From positions 124,001 through 188,000 of the forward strand of contig JAJFJZ010000012.1 of the NCBI GenBank assembly GCA_021773565.1: 64,000 nucleotides of DNA. The letters run 5' to 3'. The stretch is from Gammaproteobacteria bacterium. Its GTDB lineage: Bacteria > Pseudomonadota > Gammaproteobacteria > Pseudomonadales > Azotimanducaceae. A program made the translations under genes and the position numbers. Below the pieces are notes generated by a model. It ran no database searches. It was given only the letters and a program-made list of their open reading frames with translations, and was not told the DNA's origin. Within the stretch, counting starts at the first letter, position 1. Every line of letters starts with the position of its first letter. This document shows, piece by piece, positions 62,237 through 64,000 of this stretch.

Positions 62237-62511
62237 CCGCCTGCAATTGATGCGAACAGCAATATTTCGTCCGCGTCTACCAATGCCGTGTCAGATATTT
62301 CATTGGGGTTCACAATCTCACCATTTTTTGCGCATAAGAGTAGACGCCTCAGTGCTCCGGACTCATCAAACAGGTGCACTCCCAAACCGGGGCATAGGCC
62401 AGCTACGGCATTTAGAGCTTCCAGGATCGAATCACCTTGCACCTCATAACATCGTTTCACTCCGACCATGCGGGCTAACAGACTGGGGATGGTGATTTTT
62501 ACAAGTGCCAA
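62233..62511 (-). CDS. MoaD/ThiS family ubiquitin-like protein
   Basis: Small beta-grasp protein of 92 residues ending in GG, the C-terminal diglycine that is adenylated and thiocarboxylated in MoaD, ThiS and related sulfur carriers. KITIPSLLARMVGVKR, SILEALNAVAGLCPGL and [14 protein letters not shown] fit the fold. No E1-like enzyme, moaE, thi or cysteine-synthase gene is nearby. It lies 5 bases after the BNR-propeller gene on the same strand, so the two are almost certainly co-expressed. Its role is unknown. Confidence 0.87.
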   Translation of the reverse strand: MALVKITIPSLLARMVGVKRCYEVQGDSILEALNAVAGLCPGLGVHLFDESGALRRLLLCAKNGEIVNPNEISDTALVDADEILLFASIAGG

Positions 62512-62516
62512 AACAA

Positions 62517-63620
62517 CTAAACCGAGTAGGCTTCTACAGACTGTATACGTGGTAGTTCACGCACGAGTGAATTCCAGCTATCACCACAATCGGCGCTGGC
62601 GTAGACTGTCCCGGACGTAGTACCGAAATAAACACCGCATGGATGGTGTCCATCCACCGACATGGCTCCGCGTAGCACATTTACGAATGCATGTTGTTGG
62701 GGCAATCCTGTACTCAATGCCTCCCAGGTTTGTCCTTCATCCCGGGTTCTGAATACTTTAAGTTTCCCTTCATGGGGAAATCGGTAACTGTCACCCTCCA
62801 GTGGCAAGACAAATACCGAATTTGATTTTTGATCCATTTCACAAGTGAAACCAAACACACAGGCTTGATCCTGTGCACTGCCTATAGGCAGGCCATCCTG
62901 GATGTATGTCCACTGATCACCACCGTTGCGGCTCAAATACATGCCATTATGGTCTTGTCGATAAATCAGGTCTGCGTTTGCGGGATCATGGGCGAGGCTG
63001 TGTACACAAAATCCTGGAGAAGGGCTATACACTCCATCATTCTTCTTCTGCCAGGTATCGCCGCCGTCATCTGTGCGAAATACTCCTGCAGCAGAAATCC
63101 CGCACCACATACGAGCTGGATTGTTTGCGTCAAAGAGCAGTGAATGTACACACAATCCACCAAATCCTGCTTCCCAGGTATCCCGTCCCTGATAAGAGTT
63201 CAGGCCGTCTACGCCGTGCCAGGATTCACCCCGGTCATCGCTGTAGAACAGCCCGGCTTCAGAAACTCCTGCATAGATGCGCTTTCCCACGCATAGTAAT
63301 TTCCAGATCTGGTCGACCTGGCGTACATTTGAGGCCTGTCGTGCAACTAGCATGTGGTCTGCGTTACCTTCACTCTTGCCATCGTAGGCTGGGCCCTGTT
63401 CGATTTGTCGCCAATTTTCCAGATCGTCGCTGAGAACTATTGTTGTGCCATATACTTCATGGGTCACGCCCAAATAATAACGACCACCAGTATCTCGTGC
63501 CGAACAGGTAACACTCCAGCCTTTGAAGAGAAACTCGCCTGCGTCCCACTCCTGGGCTTTGGCTTTTGATCGTAAAACCAGAACCCCTTTATACGTGCCT
63601 ACGATAACTACTGTTTTCAT
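62517..63620 (-). CDS. WD40/YVTN/BNR-like beta-propeller protein
   Basis: Protein of 367 residues without a signal peptide, so probably cytoplasmic. At least five Asp-box (BNR) motifs of the form S/T-x-D-x-G-x-S/T-W are visible: YSDDRGESW (near 127), RTDDGGDTW (near 183), LSRNGGDQW (near 230), RTRDEGQTW (near 300) and ASADCGDSW (near 350). The N-terminus begins MKTVVIVGTYKGVLVL. Such proteins are often labelled exo-alpha-sialidase, but export and a sialidase active site are not evident. Paired with the MoaD-like gene. Confidence 0.83.
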   Translation of the reverse strand: MKTVVIVGTYKGVLVLRSKAKAQEWDAGEFLFKGWSVTCSARDTGGRYYLGVTHEVYGTTIVLSDDLENWRQIEQGPAYDGKSEGNADHMLVARQASNVRQVDQIWKLLCVGKRIYAGVSEAGLFYSDDRGESWHGVDGLNSYQGRDTWEAGFGGLCVHSLLFDANNPARMWCGISAAGVFRTDDGGDTWQKKNDGVYSPSPGFCVHSLAHDPANADLIYRQDHNGMYLSRNGGDQWTYIQDGLPIGSAQDQACVFGFTCEMDQKSNSVFVLPLEGDSYRFPHEGKLKVFRTRDEGQTWEALSTGLPQQHAFVNVLRGAMSVDGHHPCGVYFGTTSGTVYASADCGDSWNSLVRELPRIQSVEAYSV

Positions 63621-63764
63621 GGATAACCCCGTTTTCGGTTAGTGGCACCAAGTGAGATTATCCAAGCCTGAGGCGAGGAACAAGCCCTAAAACCCGGGTG
63701 CTGATTTATGTGGGCAAATGACCAGGATTGGTGTAAAAACGTTGTTAAAGAAGGGAGACACATC

Positions 63765-64000
63765 ATGATTCGACGCAATTTTCTACAAGCTGGCCTGGGT
63801 CTGCCATTAGCATCTTTAGGTCTCACGGCGGGCCTTGGTGGTTGTTCAGATAGTGGCAACATGTATCTTGACGGTAACTACGGGCCGGTATCCGTAGAAT
63901 CAACTGCAATGGACCTTGAAGTGACTGGAAAAATTCCAGACGAGCTGGTCGGCAGATTCTTGCGAAATGGGCCTAACCCGCCTGCAGATGTAAGTCGTGG
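63765..64000 (+). CDS. Carotenoid oxygenase family protein, 5' part
   Basis: Open frame of 78 codons running off the window end. The start codon ATG is preceded by AAGGGAG. The N-terminus IRRNFLQAGLGLPLASLGLTAGLGGC, recognised by the twin-arginine RRNFLQ and a cysteine at residue 27 in LGGC, suggests Tat export and possibly lipid attachment. The mature part has KIPDELVGRFLRNGPNPP, the conserved N-terminal motif of carotenoid cleavage oxygenases. The iron-binding histidines lie beyond the window. Confidence 0.85.
   Translation, partial: MIRRNFLQAGLGLPLASLGLTAGLGGCSDSGNMYLDGNYGPVSVESTAMDLEVTGKIPDELVGRFLRNGPNPPADVSR

Noticed and set aside
62517-63620. Exo-alpha-sialidase
   Set aside because: Asp-boxes alone occur in many propellers; there is no signal peptide and I cannot identify the catalytic arginine triad or tyrosine/glutamate pair.

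Overview
The window is about 64 kb of chromosomal backbone from a free-living, type IV pilus-bearing gammaproteobacterium. Coding density is high, the base composition is moderate and even, and I found no insertion sequence, prophage, CRISPR array, tRNA or rRNA. Gene order in the first half closely follows the Pseudomonas type: rpoH, trmB, hemW-rdgB-DUF4426-metW-metX-yggT-proC-yggS, pilTU, ruvX-algH-tonB-gshB, pilGHIJ-chpA-chpC. The sugar, carotenoid-oxygenase and split-GcvP genes of the second half would suit a marine Pseudomonadales/Cellvibrionales-like bacterium. That placement is inference, not a classification.

Layout. 1-1.6 kb: end of rpoH, DUF423 protein, trmB. 1.65-7.8 kb: an eight-gene leftward operon (yggS to hemW). 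8-10.2 kb: pilT and pilU, the retraction ATPases. 10.2-13.1 kb: leftward gshB, a TonB-family gene, algH, ruvX. 13.3-22 kb: the rightward Pil-Chp chemosensory operon, with a very large ChpA and an unusually small PilJ. 22-24 kb: metK-rsmE, leftward. 24.1-29.4 kb: tkt-pgk-fba and an alpha/beta hydrolase, rightward. 29.4-31.7 kb: rpiA and ilvA, divergent. 31.7-33.8 kb: leftward cell-division genes (zapB-like, zapA), the 6S RNA gene, fau and def. 33.8-36.3 kb: pepP and ubiH.

36.4-51.1 kb is a carbohydrate-flavoured region: a HerA-like ATPase, a TetR regulator overlapping a large cytoplasmic beta-galactosidase, the convergent Leloir genes galT-galK-galM (no galE), a PhyH dioxygenase with an aldo/keto reductase, an MFS carrier, a sodium:solute symporter and a DUF3089 protein. 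Together they could import and split a galactoside and feed galactose into the Leloir pathway. 51.4-55.8 kb: a complete glycine cleavage operon gcvT-H-PA-PB. 55.8-59.3 kb: an MFS carrier and a DUF255 thioredoxin-fold protein. 59.4-62.2 kb: rppH and ptsP. 62.2-63.6 kb: a MoaD/ThiS-like ubiquitin-fold protein paired with a BNR beta-propeller protein. The window ends inside a secreted carotenoid oxygenase.

The features most worth a second look are the MoaD-like/BNR-propeller pair, the reduced Chp system (PilJ without its periplasmic sensor and no pilK or chpB), the eight-residue tandem repeat inside ChpA, the galactoside locus with its odd dioxygenase/reductase pair, and three convergent gene pairs that share a single stop tetranucleotide. 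No intergenic gap exceeds 300 bases; the largest (about 296 bases, 32882-33177) is mostly filled by the 6S RNA gene.
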